Assembly: GCF_022827545.1 (NCBI RefSeq)
Contig: NZ_CP094669.1
Location: forward strand, 3,934,001-3,998,000
Origin: Hymenobacter tibetensis
Lineage (GTDB): Bacteria > Bacteroidota > Bacteroidia > Cytophagales > Hymenobacteraceae
Reading direction: 5' to 3'
Length of the DNA: 64,000 nt
The translations under genes and the position numbers were made by a program. This document shows, in pieces, positions 1-8,363 of this stretch (positions within the stretch are counted from its first letter, which is position 1; each line of letters begins with the position of its first letter). The notes under the pieces are model-generated. The model was given only the letters and a program-made list of their open reading frames with translations, was not told where the DNA came from and made no database searches.

Positions 1-2
1 CG

Positions 3-578
3 GTGCTGGCTGGCATTATCGACCGGGGCCAGCCGATACTCCCTTCCGCGCACGAAGACCTGTATGTAGCCTTGCTCCGGGCCATTGTCAGCCAACAGAT
101 TTCCACCAAAGCCGCCGCTGCCATTTGGCGCAAAGTGCAAACGCTGTTTCCGCCAGATGGCTACCCCGAACCGGCCGCACTGCTGGCGTTGACGGAAGAG
201 GACCTACGCACTGCCGGACTGTCGCGCCAAAAAGCCGGCTACTTGCGGGCCATTGCCGACTTCGCTCAGCGCGACCAACTCGACCACGCCCACCTCAGCC
301 AGCTTTCCGAAGATGATTTCACCCGCCACCTGACCCAAATAAAAGGCGTCGGCCGCTGGACGGCCCAAATGCTCCAAATGTTTGCTTTAGACCAGCCCGA
401 CGTGTTTGCGGAAGGCGACCTAGGCATTCAAAACGCCATGCGCAAGCACTACCACCTACCCGAAACGGGCAAGGCCCTCCTCACCCGCATGACCGAATTA
501 GCCGAGCCGTGGCGGCCGTACCGCTCGCTGGCATGCAAATACTTGTGGCAGTCCTTGGACAATCAGCCCGCGGCATAA
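3..578 (+). CDS. DNA-3-methyladenine glycosylase 2 (AlkA/HhH-GPD family), 5' end possibly outside window
   Basis: Base-excision repair enzyme expected to remove alkylated purines from DNA. The helix-hairpin-helix (KGVGRWTAQ, about residues 114-122) is followed by a Pro/Gly-rich turn and the catalytic Asp at about residue 139 (FAEGDLGIQ), the HhH-GPD arrangement. The N-terminal HEDLYVALLRAIVSQQIS segment is the usual start of the domain. At 191 aa from a GTG at position 3 the protein is slightly short for the family, so the true start may lie left of the window. The reading frame is open to the edge. It ends just before a convergent small membrane protein gene. Family call is firm; substrate range is not visible. 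Confidence 0.88.
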   Translation: MLAGIIDRGQPILPSAHEDLYVALLRAIVSQQISTKAAAAIWRKVQTLFPPDGYPEPAALLALTEEDLRTAGLSRQKAGYLRAIADFAQRDQLDHAHLSQLSEDDFTRHLTQIKGVGRWTAQMLQMFALDQPDVFAEGDLGIQNAMRKHYHLPETGKALLTRMTELAEPWRPYRSLACKYLWQSLDNQPAA

Positions 579-582
579 ACGC

Positions 583-780
583 CTACTCGTCTACTTCACC
601 GGTCCGCTTTTGGTCGAGATACGTCACGACCATCGCCACCACAGCCGCCAGATAGGGCACGCAGAAGCCAAACAGCAACCACCGCCACAATGACCGGTCG
701 TTCATGTGGGCAATGTAGGCCGTGATGAGCGCGGAGGGTATGCAGAGGAAAAACAGCGCGCAAAGAATATTGACGAGCAT
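583..780 (-). CDS. Small two-helix membrane protein, unknown function
   Basis: A 65-residue protein starting MLVNILCALFF with two hydrophobic stretches (about residues 2-22 and 32-54) separated by a short polar loop (HMNDRSLWRW), and a charged C-terminus (DQKRTGEVDE). The frame continues upstream to another possible start at 843, but those 21 residues are polar and the ATG at 780 places the first membrane helix right at the N-terminus, so the shorter form is preferred. It converges with the glycosylase gene, with only four bases between the stops. No family recognised; probably an inner-membrane protein. Confidence 0.5.
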   Translation of the reverse strand: MLVNILCALFFLCIPSALITAYIAHMNDRSLWRWLLFGFCVPYLAAVVAMVVTYLDQKRTGEVDE

Positions 781-902
781 AGCATGAACAGAGGTACGTA
801 GTGAGGCCCTTGTGTGACCCTTGGAAGGTAGATGAACAAGCAACGGGCTGTTTTGTACCCGCAGAACAACTGTACTTTTCTTTAATTGCTAATGGCAGCA
901 AG

Positions 903-1160
903 CTATTGATAGCGCGGTGGCACTAGCTGCAATTGCACTTCCAGTTGCCAATCGAGGGGCTTTATCTTGGGATAAAACCAGGCAGCTCCACTGGCAAGCC
1001 ACTTAGCCCGATACTGCCGGGCACTATCGGGGGTGTAGTCTTCGTAGCCAAATTCCACTCCACAGCACTCACAGATGCTATGATCTGGCGACTGGCCGTC
1101 TGGTCCCCACGGTGACGCATCATAATCTAGCCCGCACACCCGGCAGTACCACACACGCAT
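903..1160 (-). CDS. Small zinc-ribbon-like protein
   Basis: An 85-residue protein with two cysteine pairs: CRVCG near the N-terminus and CECCG about 22 residues later, a spacing expected of a rubredoxin-like or zinc-ribbon fold binding one metal ion. The remainder (EFGYEDYTPDSARQYRAKW, then a tryptophan-rich segment) resembles small cysteine-rich proteins scattered singly through bacterial genomes, some of them next to toxin/immunity genes. Nothing of that kind lies beside it here. The ATG at 1160 is the only sensible start. Function unknown; metal binding is inferred from the Cys pattern only. Confidence 0.6.
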   Translation of the reverse strand: MRVWYCRVCGLDYDASPWGPDGQSPDHSICECCGVEFGYEDYTPDSARQYRAKWLASGAAWFYPKIKPLDWQLEVQLQLVPPRYQ

Positions 1161-1533
1161 TTGATTTCAAGGTAAAACTCACAGTGCCTAAGGGTACACT
1201 TCCTTGCAACAAGACGAAGACCTGAGTCTTTAAGTTTTGTCGCTCTTAACAGTTCACTTCAGAAGCGGGTTTTGCTAAACTATAAGCAGCTGCCAGTGCA
1301 TAGGTACCGGTTTAATTTTCAAGACAAAACCAACCTTCGAGAGTAGCAGCGCATCCTTATCGTCGAGAAAAGCTGCTCAGTTGAATCTGCAACTTTAAGA
1401 CAACGAGCAGAGCAGAATATGTCACCGAATTCAGCTAGTTTTCAGCACTCTACGAGCTTATTTTTCTAGATTAGTCTTGGCGCCACGCCACCTTCTCTAC
1501 TTACACCTACCTTCTCCGCCATTACCTGCATTT
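1161..1533. other. Intergenic region upstream of the large secreted protein
   Basis: About 370 bases without a convincing gene between two divergently oriented genes. It must hold the promoters for both. No Shine-Dalgarno sequence precedes the ATG at 1534 and no clear TAnnTTTG element is visible. The base composition is mixed and no long inverted repeat is evident. Confidence 0.4.
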
Positions 1534-4428
1534 ATGACGTATTCGCTACTATTTCGTTTAACTCGGATTGGGGTATTGCTGGTGCTTTTGGTAGGGATGA
1601 TGAGTATTTCATTCTCAACGCAAGCCTCGCATATTCGGGCCGGCGACATTCAATCGAAAGTTGATACCACCGCCAATTACAACCCGCGGCGGATATTTTT
1701 TCGGTTGACGCTGTACTGCTCGCAGCCCGGCGGGATGATACCCGATCAACTAACTGCTGCTATTTTCTTCGGCGACGGGTCTTGCAACCGAAATGTTCCT
1801 CGAACTACGGACGTCTTGATAAGACCTGGCATCCGGCGCTACACCTACGACTTTGAGCACACCTACAATGCGGCCAGTACAAGCCCTTACGTAGTCAGTT
1901 TTATCGGTGAAAACCGTAACGGAACAATTTTAAATATCCGAAACCCCGATTCTCAGTCTTTCTATATTGCTACTACGGTTACCATTGACCCCTCACTGCT
2001 GCAAAACCGTTCCCCGGTGCTTCGGCGGCCAGCGCTCGACGACGCTACTATCGCGCAAGTGTTTCGGCACAATCCAGCAGCGTACGATGCAGATGGTGAC
2101 TCCATAGCGTATCAGTTAATAAGGAGCCAGCAAGCTGGCGAGCTAACGACAGTGCCTGGCTGTGCCCCTATGCCGACCACCGCCTTGGGGTATGTCCGAC
2201 CAAACAACCTTACGCCAGCCAGCGACAACGGAAGACAAGTAGCTTATCCTGGTCCGCCGGTGGGCATACCAGGAGACACTTCTACGTTCCAAATGAATCC
2301 CATCACTGGGGACATCACCTGGAATTCGCCGGGCAAGGCAGGGGAATACAACTTCGCTTTCAAAGTCAAGGAATTTCGGCGCATTCCGGGCGGGTTTTAT
2401 CGGCTGATTAGTGAGGTAATCCGGGACATGCAAGTAACGGTGCGTCCAACTACCAACCGGCTGCCGAACCTTGTTATTCCACCCGACCTGTGCGTGGTAG
2501 CGGGTACGCCCGTGGTAGGCAACGTAACGGCCACTGACCCAAATGGCAACCCGATTCGGCTGTATGCGAACAGTGGCGTCTTGCCACCGGCCACCTTCAC
2601 GCAAGCCTCGCCTGGCCCACCGACCGCCACCGGCACCTTCCGCTGGACTCCTAGTTGCGCCGACATTCGGGCCAGCCCCACCCAGGTGATTTTCAATGCG
2701 GAAAACCAACCTCCCGGCCTCAATCCGGTGCCGCTAACCGACATCAAAACCTGGAATATCACCGTCATTGGGCCCGCTCCGCAGAACCTGCAAGTAAGGC
2801 CTGGGCCACCCAATAGCAGATCAGCCATACTAAGCTGGCGCAGCTACATCTGCCGCCGACCTGGGGCACGAGTTCTGATTTATCGCAGAGAAAATCAGTC
2901 GGGAGCCGTTTTTGGGCCTTGTCAGACGGGCATACCAGCCTCAGCAGGGTACACGCAGATTGCGGTGCTCACCTACACTGACACCAACGATTTGGTGGAA
3001 TACGTTGACAACGGAGGCCCCCAGGGCTTGGAGCAGGGCAAAACGTATTGCTACCGCATCTACGTGGATTTCCCGTTGCCGGGCCGTGGAGCAAGCTTAG
3101 CGTCCGAAGAAGCCTGCATCGACTTTGCTGGCCGGCCACTGGTAATTCGCAACGTGACCGTGGATCAGACGGCAGCTAGCAATGGCCAGATTACGGTGCG
3201 GTGGAGCAAGCCGAAGCGCATCCCAGAGCTAACGGAGCCTCGTCAGTTTCGGGTGTCGCGGGCGGCCACCAACAGCGGCCCTTTCACCCCAATTGGCTCT
3301 TTGATTGCGCTCAACAGTGTTCCGAACGACACGACTTATATAGATCGGGACCCGTCTCTGGACACTCAGAACCGTTCTTACAGCTACCGAGTAGAGCTTC
3401 TTAGCCAGAACCTAGTAGCGGAAACCGCCACTCCGGCTTCGAGCGTTCGGCTGGACGGCACTGCGTTTCAGGCAGTGAACGTTGGCGAGCAAAATGCCGT
3501 GATACTGCGGTGGACGTACACCGTGCCTTGGGACAATACCCGTAGCCCAACCATCATCTATCGCAAAGACCCAAACGCTACAGCCTTTGTACGCATCGGC
3601 ACGACGACCGGAACGGCAACCGGCGGCACCTACCGCGACGAAGGCACGGCCACGCAGCGCCTGTTGAAAGGACAAACGTATTGCTACTACGTGGAAACCA
3701 ATGGCACCTACAATTCCCCCCGGCTTCCCGACCAATTACTCAACCTGAGCCAGCAACTGTGTGTCACGGTACGAAATCTGCCGTGCGCGCCAGTGCTTAC
3801 CCTCAGGCGTTCCAACTGTGATAGTCTGGCTAGCCGGCTGTTTGAGTTGCCCGTAACGCCTGTCAGTGGCCCCGTGTACACCAACAGCTTAAGTTGGACG
3901 CTAAGCAATACCCCCACGGACTGTAGCCGCGGCATTGTCTCGTATGACATCTATTATTCGCCGAACAGCGAAGACTCCTTGCGCTTGCTAACGTCGGTAC
4001 CAGGTACGCAGCTGTCGTATCAGCACCAGAATCTACCATCAGAGGTGGGCTGCTACGCGGTGCAGGCCGTGGATTCGAGCGGGATTCGCAGTGTGCGCAG
4101 CAACCGCGAGTGCAAAGAAGATTGCCAGCTGTTTTTGCTGCCTAACATCTTCACGCCCAATGGTGACGGTAAAAATGACACCTTCCGGCCTAAGGTATTC
4201 ACGCCTATTCGCCGTACGCATTTCATGGCCTTCAACCGCTGGGGCGTTAAGATCTACGATAGTAGCTCTGATCCGCTCATCAACTGGACCGGCGGCGGCA
4301 GCCGGACCGAAAGTGGGGTAGCGCCTTCGGTGGTAGAAGGTGTATACTACTACCAGGCCGAGGTCGAGTTCAACAACGTCAGTCAAACCAAACGTACCTA
4401 CAAAGGCTGGCTACAGGTCACTCGCTAG
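1534..4428 (+). CDS. Secreted multi-domain protein with gliding-motility-type C-terminal sorting domain
   Basis: A 964-residue exported protein. The N-terminus (MTYSLLFRLTRIGVLLVLL, then a cut near TQASHIRAGD) is a signal peptide. The body holds Ig/cadherin-like beta domains (AYDADGDSIAYQL; VTATDPNGNPIRLY) followed by several fibronectin-III-like modules (each with a GKTYCYRIYV- or GQTYCYYVET-type strand). The end (LFLLPNIFTPNGDGKNDTF ... FNRWGVKIYDS ... YKGWLQV) is the CHU_C / type B T9SS sorting domain, so the product should be exported by T9SS and anchored at or released from the surface. A TTG at 1477 would add 19 residues ahead of the signal peptide; the ATG fits better. Likely adhesin or surface-structure protein; ligand unknown. 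Confidence 0.85.
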   Translation: MTYSLLFRLTRIGVLLVLLVGMMSISFSTQASHIRAGDIQSKVDTTANYNPRRIFFRLTLYCSQPGGMIPDQLTAAIFFGDGSCNRNVPRTTDVLIRPGIRRYTYDFEHTYNAASTSPYVVSFIGENRNGTILNIRNPDSQSFYIATTVTIDPSLLQNRSPVLRRPALDDATIAQVFRHNPAAYDADGDSIAYQLIRSQQAGELTTVPGCAPMPTTALGYVRPNNLTPASDNGRQVAYPGPPVGIPGDTSTFQMNPITGDITWNSPGKAGEYNFAFKVKEFRRIPGGFYRLISEVIRDMQVTVRPTTNRLPNLVIPPDLCVVAGTPVVGNVTATDPNGNPIRLYANSGVLPPATFTQASPGPPTATGTFRWTPSCADIRASPTQVIFNAENQPPGLNPVPLTDIKTWNITVIGPAPQNLQVRPGPPNSRSAILSWRSYICRRPGARVLIYRRENQSGAVFGPCQTGIPASAGYTQIAVLTYTDTNDLVEYVDNGGPQGLEQGKTYCYRIYVDFPLPGRGASLASEEACIDFAGRPLVIRNVTVDQTAASNGQITVRWSKPKRIPELTEPRQFRVSRAATNSGPFTPIGSLIALNSVPNDTTYIDRDPSLDTQNRSYSYRVELLSQNLVAETATPASSVRLDGTAFQAVNVGEQNAVILRWTYTVPWDNTRSPTIIYRKDPNATAFVRIGTTTGTATGGTYRDEGTATQRLLKGQTYCYYVETNGTYNSPRLPDQLLNLSQQLCVTVRNLPCAPVLTLRRSNCDSLASRLFELPVTPVSGPVYTNSLSWTLSNTPTDCSRGIVSYDIYYSPNSEDSLRLLTSVPGTQLSYQHQNLPSEVGCYAVQAVDSSGIRSVRSNRECKEDCQLFLLPNIFTPNGDGKNDTFRPKVFTPIRRTHFMAFNRWGVKIYDSSSDPLINWTGGGSRTESGVAPSVVEGVYYYQAEVEFNNVSQTKRTYKGWLQVTR

Positions 4429-4454
4429 CTTCTATCGGTTTCGCTTCCAACACT

Positions 4455-4484
4455 AAAAAGCCCGCTACAAGTAGCGGGCTTTTT
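4455..4484. terminator. Bidirectional terminator hairpin
   Basis: Perfect inverted repeat with arms AAAAAGCCCGCTAC and its complement separated by AA, flanked by A and T runs so that it works on both strands. It sits between the convergent stop codons at 4428 and 4531 and should end both transcripts. Confidence 0.85.
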
Positions 4485-4530
4485 GTTAACTGCGTGATAC
4501 GGTCTGGTTGCTTCAGCTCATTGCTTTCTT

Positions 4531-5451
4531 CTACCGCACTTTGCCGCGTTTGACGAGGTAGGCATACAGCACTTTGTCGAACGGCTCCCGAATATCAACG
4601 GGCACGAAGTCGATTTTGTACTGTCCGCACCGCAGAATCAACTCGTGCTCGTATTTCTGCATGGCGGCGCGGTACTGTTCGCGCACCTGGGAGGGTTGTA
4701 GCTTCACTGTTTCGCCGGTTTCCAAATCCTCGAACACGTAGGGACGGTCCTGGAAGTCGAAATCGGATTCGGTGGCGCGGTCCATGATGTGAAAGAGCAA
4801 CACCTCGTGGTTTTGGTGACGCAGGTGCTGAAGGGCAGCCAGCGTGGCGGTTTGCTCTTCGGGGGCCCGGCCCAACATGTCGGAAAAAAGCACCACCAAC
4901 GAGCGTTTCGGGATTTGCTGCGCAATAGCATGAATCACGCCCGACACATCGGTAGTGGCACTGCGAGGCGGGGCGGGCCGCTCCAGCAATTGCTGCAACG
5001 TGAGTAGCAGCGTGTGGCGGTGGGTGCTGGTGCTGCGCACTGGCGTTTGTAGCTCTACCTTGTCAGCGAAGGTGACAAGCCCTACTGCGTCGCGCTGCTT
5101 TTGCAGCAACGTAGTAATAGCTGCTGCACATAGCACCGCAAAGCGCAGCTTATCATGGCTAGGGGCGGGATAATACATGCTCGGACTTACATCGAGCAGT
5201 AGGTGGCAGCGCAAGTTGGTTTCCTCTTCGTAGCGCTTTACAAATAGCTTGTCGGTACGGGCGAATACTTTCCAGTCGAGGTGGCGCGTGCTTTCGCCAG
5301 GGTTGTAGAGCCGGTGCTCGGAAAACTCCACCGAAAAGCCATGGTAAGGCGACTGATGAAGCCCGGTGATGAAGCCTTCCACTAACTGGCGAGCCAGGAA
5401 TTCTAGGTTTTCAAACGAGCGGACGGCGACTAGGTCAAGCAACTGGGGCAT
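4531..5451 (-). CDS. DUF58 domain protein (MoxR-associated vWA-like)
   Basis: A 306-residue cytoplasmic protein of the DUF58 family. The diagnostic block is NPGESTRHLDWKVFART then LFVKRYEEE around residues 50-80, followed by LLLDVSPSMYY, a DxSxS metal-ion-dependent adhesion motif of a von Willebrand A fold. Relatives usually sit beside a MoxR AAA ATPase and larger vWA/TPR proteins in a stress or metalloenzyme-maturation cluster, but no MoxR gene is in this window, so the partner must be elsewhere. A TTG at 5466 is possible; the ATG at 5451 (MPQLLDLVAV) is preferred. Converges with the CHU_C gene across a shared terminator. Confidence 0.85.
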   Translation of the reverse strand: MPQLLDLVAVRSFENLEFLARQLVEGFITGLHQSPYHGFSVEFSEHRLYNPGESTRHLDWKVFARTDKLFVKRYEEETNLRCHLLLDVSPSMYYPAPSHDKLRFAVLCAAAITTLLQKQRDAVGLVTFADKVELQTPVRSTSTHRHTLLLTLQQLLERPAPPRSATTDVSGVIHAIAQQIPKRSLVVLFSDMLGRAPEEQTATLAALQHLRHQNHEVLLFHIMDRATESDFDFQDRPYVFEDLETGETVKLQPSQVREQYRAAMQKYEHELILRCGQYKIDFVPVDIREPFDKVLYAYLVKRGKVR

Positions 5452-5716
5452 AAGCGGAAGATTCAAAAACCAAGTGAACAGGAATTTTCCAGTTCAACGG
5501 AATATTTCAAGCTGTACGTTTACTATTATTAACCCTTATAGTGCAGTTTCTAGTTCAAAAAGACCTGTTTGAAGCACCCCAGGCGGGGTTGTTAAACAAA
5601 GGTACCGGAACCCGATTTAAAAAAGCTGCCCTTTAAATTTTTATATCTGCAAGGAAGGCCGTATTTTTCGACACACTTCAATCATCTTAGAATAGTTAAA
5701 CCTTACAGAAGGCACT

Positions 5717-6073
5717 GTGGAAGACCGTCACGACCAAGAAGAAATTTATTCGCAACGTATTAAGGCTGGCAAACGCACGTATTTCTTCGACGTGAAAGCC
5801 ACCCGTGGACAGGATTATTATCTGACCATTACGGAAAGCAAACGCAAGCTGCGCGACGATGATACCTTCTCATACGAGAAGCACAAAATCTTTCTCTATA
5901 AAGAGGACTTTTTGAAATTCGTTGATGCGCTGCAGGACGCAGTGGAATATGTCCGCGAGGAGTTGCTTACTCCCGAGGAGGTAGCCGAGCTAGACCGCCC
6001 GCGGCCAGCCTACGACCATCACCATGACGGCGAAAATGGCTTTAACCCCAACCGCGCCGAAGAAACTTATTAA
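5717..6073 (+). CDS. DUF3276 / PUR-alpha-like nucleic-acid-binding protein
   Basis: A 118-residue protein of the Bacteroidetes DUF3276 family, related to the PUR-alpha repeat that binds single-stranded DNA or RNA. The conserved core is AGKRTYFFDVKATRGQDYYLTI, broken here as AGKRTYFFDVKA and GQDYYLTITESK, followed by HKIFLYKEDFLKFVDAL. The tail is acidic and histidine-rich (DHHHDGENG). The start is GTG at 5717; no in-frame ATG lies nearby and the length fits the family. About 265 bases upstream carry no gene, and a strong hairpin follows at 6128-6160. Cellular target is unknown. Confidence 0.85.
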   Translation: MEDRHDQEEIYSQRIKAGKRTYFFDVKATRGQDYYLTITESKRKLRDDDTFSYEKHKIFLYKEDFLKFVDALQDAVEYVREELLTPEEVAELDRPRPAYDHHHDGENGFNPNRAEETY

Positions 6074-6127
6074 TCTTTACGAAGCCTAGCGATACAGTAA
6101 TTACTCTTATACCGGCTTCACCTCGCG

Positions 6128-6160
6128 CGGCGCGCACCAATCAAGCATTGGTGCGCGCCG
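6128..6160 (+). terminator. Strong GC-rich hairpin after the DUF3276 gene
   Basis: Perfect 14-bp stem (CGGCGCGCACCAAT and its complement) with a five-base loop CAAGC. Only a weak T-rich tail (TTGTGCTAT) follows, so this may be a rather imperfect intrinsic terminator or a transcript-stabilising 3' stem. It lies 55 bases after the DUF3276 stop and before the ychF promoter. Confidence 0.6.
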
Positions 6161-6251
6161 TTGTGCTATAGGCCTTGGTGTCGCCTTATTGGTTTGGAGC
6201 GCCTACATATACTAGCACGAAGTATACACAACAAAGCCGTGCAAAACGCCC

Positions 6252-6259
6252 TACCTTTG
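6252..6259 (+). promoter_or_regulatory. Bacteroidetes -7 promoter element for ychF
   Basis: TACCTTTG matches the TAnnTTTG -7 consensus used by the Bacteroidetes primary sigma factor. It lies 60 bases upstream of the ychF ATG, giving an expected leader of about 50 bases. A clear -33 TTTG is not present at the usual distance, so this is a partial match. Confidence 0.45.
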
Positions 6260-6319
6260 CACCCGAATTGCGCGACTTGAACGCCAACTCCCTATTTCAC
6301 CTTTTCACCACTTCACCAT

Positions 6320-7417
6320 ATGGGTCTCCGCTGCGGTATCGTCGGCCTGCCGAACGTCGGCAAATCCACGCTTTTCAACGCTCTTTCCAACGCCAAAGCC
6401 GAATCGGCTAACTACCCCTTCTGCACCATCGAGCCGAACGTGGGCGTGATTACCGTGCCCGACGAGCGGCTCCAGATTTTGGAGCAGTTGGTGAACCCTA
6501 AGCGGGTACTACCCACCATCATCGAGTTCGTAGATATTGCGGGCCTTGTGAAAGGTGCTTCCAAAGGCGAAGGCCTCGGCAACAAGTTTCTGGCTAACAT
6601 TCGCGAGGTAGATGCCATCATCCACGTAGTGCGGTGCTTCGACGACCCCAACATTGTACACGTAGCGGGTGGCGTTGATCCGGTGTTTGACAAAGACGTA
6701 ATTGATACCGAGCTGCAAATCAAAGATTTGGAGAGCGTAGACAAGAAGCTGGCGAAGTCGGAGCGCAGCGCCAAAGGCGGCGACGCCCAAGCGAAGAAGG
6801 AAGTGGCCGCGTTGCAGAAGTTCAAGGCGGCGCTGGAAGGCGGCCAGAATGCCCGGGCTGTGCAAGCCACGCCCGAAGAGTTGGAAGCAGTAGCCGATTT
6901 GCAGTTGCTCACCATCAAGCCAGTTATTTACGTGGCCAACGTGGACGAAGCTAGCATCACGAACGGCAACGCTCACACTGCTGCCTTACAGGCCCACGTA
7001 GCGCAGGAAGGTGCTGAAGTAGTACTCGTTTCAGCCGCCATCGAGTCGCAGATTGCGGAGATGGAAGACCCCGAGGAAAAAGAGATGTTCTTGGGCGAAT
7101 ACGGCCTCACCGAGTCGGGTTTGAACCGCCTGATTCGCGCATCTTACTCTCTGCTCAACCTGATTACCTACTTCACGGCGGGCGTGCAGGAGGTACGCGC
7201 CTGGACCATCCACAAAGGGGACAAGGCTCCGGCTGCTGCCGGCGTCATCCACTCCGACTTCGAGAAAGGCTTCATCCGGGCCGAGGTTATCAAGCTGGCT
7301 GATTACCAGGAATATAAGACCGAAGTTAAAATTAAGGAAGCCGGTAAAATGGCTGTAGAAGGCAAAGAGTACGTGGTGCAAGACGGCGACATCATGCACT
7401 TCCGCTTCAACGTCTAA
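6320..7417 (+). CDS. ychF: Redox-regulated ATPase/GTPase YchF
   Basis: Universally conserved Obg-superfamily P-loop protein (YchF/OLA1) that binds ribosomes and hydrolyses ATP in preference to GTP. The G1 loop GLPNVGKST is at residues 9-17, the G3 segment reads [10 protein letters not shown], and the base-recognition region reads VIYVANVDE, consistent with the altered G4 of this family. The central coiled-coil region (about 130-170) and a C-terminal TGS-like domain ([17 protein letters not shown] onward) complete a 365-residue protein of normal length. The last residues ([14 protein letters not shown]) are typical. It appears monocistronic, with its own promoter; a PhnA-domain gene follows 44 bases later. 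Confidence 0.97.
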   Translation: MGLRCGIVGLPNVGKSTLFNALSNAKAESANYPFCTIEPNVGVITVPDERLQILEQLVNPKRVLPTIIEFVDIAGLVKGASKGEGLGNKFLANIREVDAIIHVVRCFDDPNIVHVAGGVDPVFDKDVIDTELQIKDLESVDKKLAKSERSAKGGDAQAKKEVAALQKFKAALEGGQNARAVQATPEELEAVADLQLLTIKPVIYVANVDEASITNGNAHTAALQAHVAQEGAEVVLVSAAIESQIAEMEDPEEKEMFLGEYGLTESGLNRLIRASYSLLNLITYFTAGVQEVRAWTIHKGDKAPAAAGVIHSDFEKGFIRAEVIKLADYQEYKTEVKIKEAGKMAVEGKEYVVQDGDIMHFRFNV

Positions 7418-7461
7418 TCACGGATTTAGCCGGATTTTTTGGATTCTACAGCTTCTCCTCA

Positions 7462-7671
7462 ATGGACGTAAAAGACAGCAACGGCAACTTGCTCACGGAA
7501 GGCGACTCGGTAACGCTCATCAAAGACCTGAAGGTGAAAGGCTCTTCGCTTACACTCAAGCGCGGCACGGTGGTTAAGAACATTCGCCTCACCAACTCGT
7601 CCGCCGAAATAGAAGGCCGCGCCGGTGGCAGTACCATGGTATTGAAGACCGAGTTTTTGAAGAAGGGGTAG
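7462..7671 (+). CDS. PhnA-domain protein (YjdM C-terminal domain only)
   Basis: A 69-residue beta-rich protein matching the PhnA/YjdM C-terminal domain: [20 protein letters not shown], then [15 protein letters not shown] and the ending [10 protein letters not shown]. Full-length YjdM (about 110 aa) has an N-terminal zinc ribbon that is absent here; stand-alone PhnA domains are common. The old name 'alkylphosphonate utilisation protein' does not mean a role in phosphonate catabolism. It lies 44 bases after ychF and could be co-transcribed with it. A terminator follows at 7706. Confidence 0.85.
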   Translation: MDVKDSNGNLLTEGDSVTLIKDLKVKGSSLTLKRGTVVKNIRLTNSSAEIEGRAGGSTMVLKTEFLKKG

Positions 7672-7705
7672 AGCCGCTGTTTCTTCGGTAACCAAATATT
7701 AACTT

Positions 7706-7743
7706 AAACGCCTTAGCCGAATGATTCGGTTGGGGCGTTTTTG
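7706..7743 (+). terminator. Terminator after the PhnA-domain gene
   Basis: Stem AAACGCC(T)TAGCCGAA pairing with TTCGGTTGGGGCGTTT, followed by TTGTT. It lies 35 bases after the PhnA stop. Its presence argues against using the in-frame ATG at 7721, inside the hairpin, as the start of the next gene. Confidence 0.7.
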
Positions 7744-7765
7744 TTGGGTGCCCGCCCAAGTATTT

Positions 7766-8338
7766 ATGATGGAGCAAGCATTGCGGCAGCACATCAGTCA
7801 CCCACTAAATCAGGTACTAGGCCTCCGTTTAGAAAAAGTAGTTTATCATGATGTATTCCCAGTAGAATGTCTGACTACCAATAACAACGGCACTGATATT
7901 CTCTCGCACCAACTGGAACTCATCTTTGCGGACGGCGCTACGATATACCTCAGTTGGATAAACGTGGCAGGCTGGATGACCTACAGCCTAGGAATAGCAC
8001 GCGAATCCTTCTGCACCGATACAGAACGGTATACACCGTCATCTGTATATTGGCAACACTGTATTGGTCAGCCCTTAACCAGCTTTGAGGTATACGGCCA
8101 CCAAGAAGAGACCTGGACGGAGCAAGGACCCGAGGGCAAAAAGGAGGATACGTTTTATAACGAGCCACACTTGGTGATTCTTCACTTTGCGAGCCATCAG
8201 GTGGGCGTGGCCAACTGGTATGCAGAAGATAATTTCGTTCCTCAACTGCCTATCGGCGACGACGTGTGGATTCTGTTTAATCCGCAAGAAATAGCCGAAC
8301 ATATAAAAGCGCTAGGCTTCGATAAACTTGAAGCCTAG
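7766..8338 (+). CDS. Hypothetical protein
   Basis: About 190 residues starting MMEQALRQHISHPLNQVLG (ATG at 7766, or the adjacent one at 7769). No signal peptide or membrane helix. The composition is rich in aromatic and acidic residues (ELIFADGATIYLSWINVAGW; YNEPHLVILHFASHQ, split here) in alternating strands, suggesting a compact alpha/beta or all-beta cytoplasmic protein. I do not recognise the family. An earlier ATG at 7721 is rejected because it falls within the preceding terminator. The last codons form the left part of a 16-bp terminator stem, with the stop codon inside the right arm. Confidence 0.7.
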   Translation: MMEQALRQHISHPLNQVLGLRLEKVVYHDVFPVECLTTNNNGTDILSHQLELIFADGATIYLSWINVAGWMTYSLGIARESFCTDTERYTPSSVYWQHCIGQPLTSFEVYGHQEETWTEQGPEGKKEDTFYNEPHLVILHFASHQVGVANWYAEDNFVPQLPIGDDVWILFNPQEIAEHIKALGFDKLEA

Positions 8339-8345
8339 CGCTTTT
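8305..8345. terminator. Terminator hairpin overlapping a coding 3' end
   Basis: Perfect 16-bp stem (arms 8305-8320 and 8330-8345, core AGCGCTAGGCTTC) with a nine-base loop. The left arm and most of the right arm are coding sequence of the upstream gene, whose TAG stop (8336-8338) is in the right arm. A and T runs on both sides allow it to act on both strands, so it likely also ends the convergent M48 protease transcript. Confidence 0.75.
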
Positions 8346-8363
8346 ATTCGGAGCAAGAAGCTT

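Noticed and set aside
1477..1533. Upstream TTG start of the large secreted protein
   Set aside because: It would add a stretch in front of a good signal peptide; the ATG at 1534 fits the export signal.
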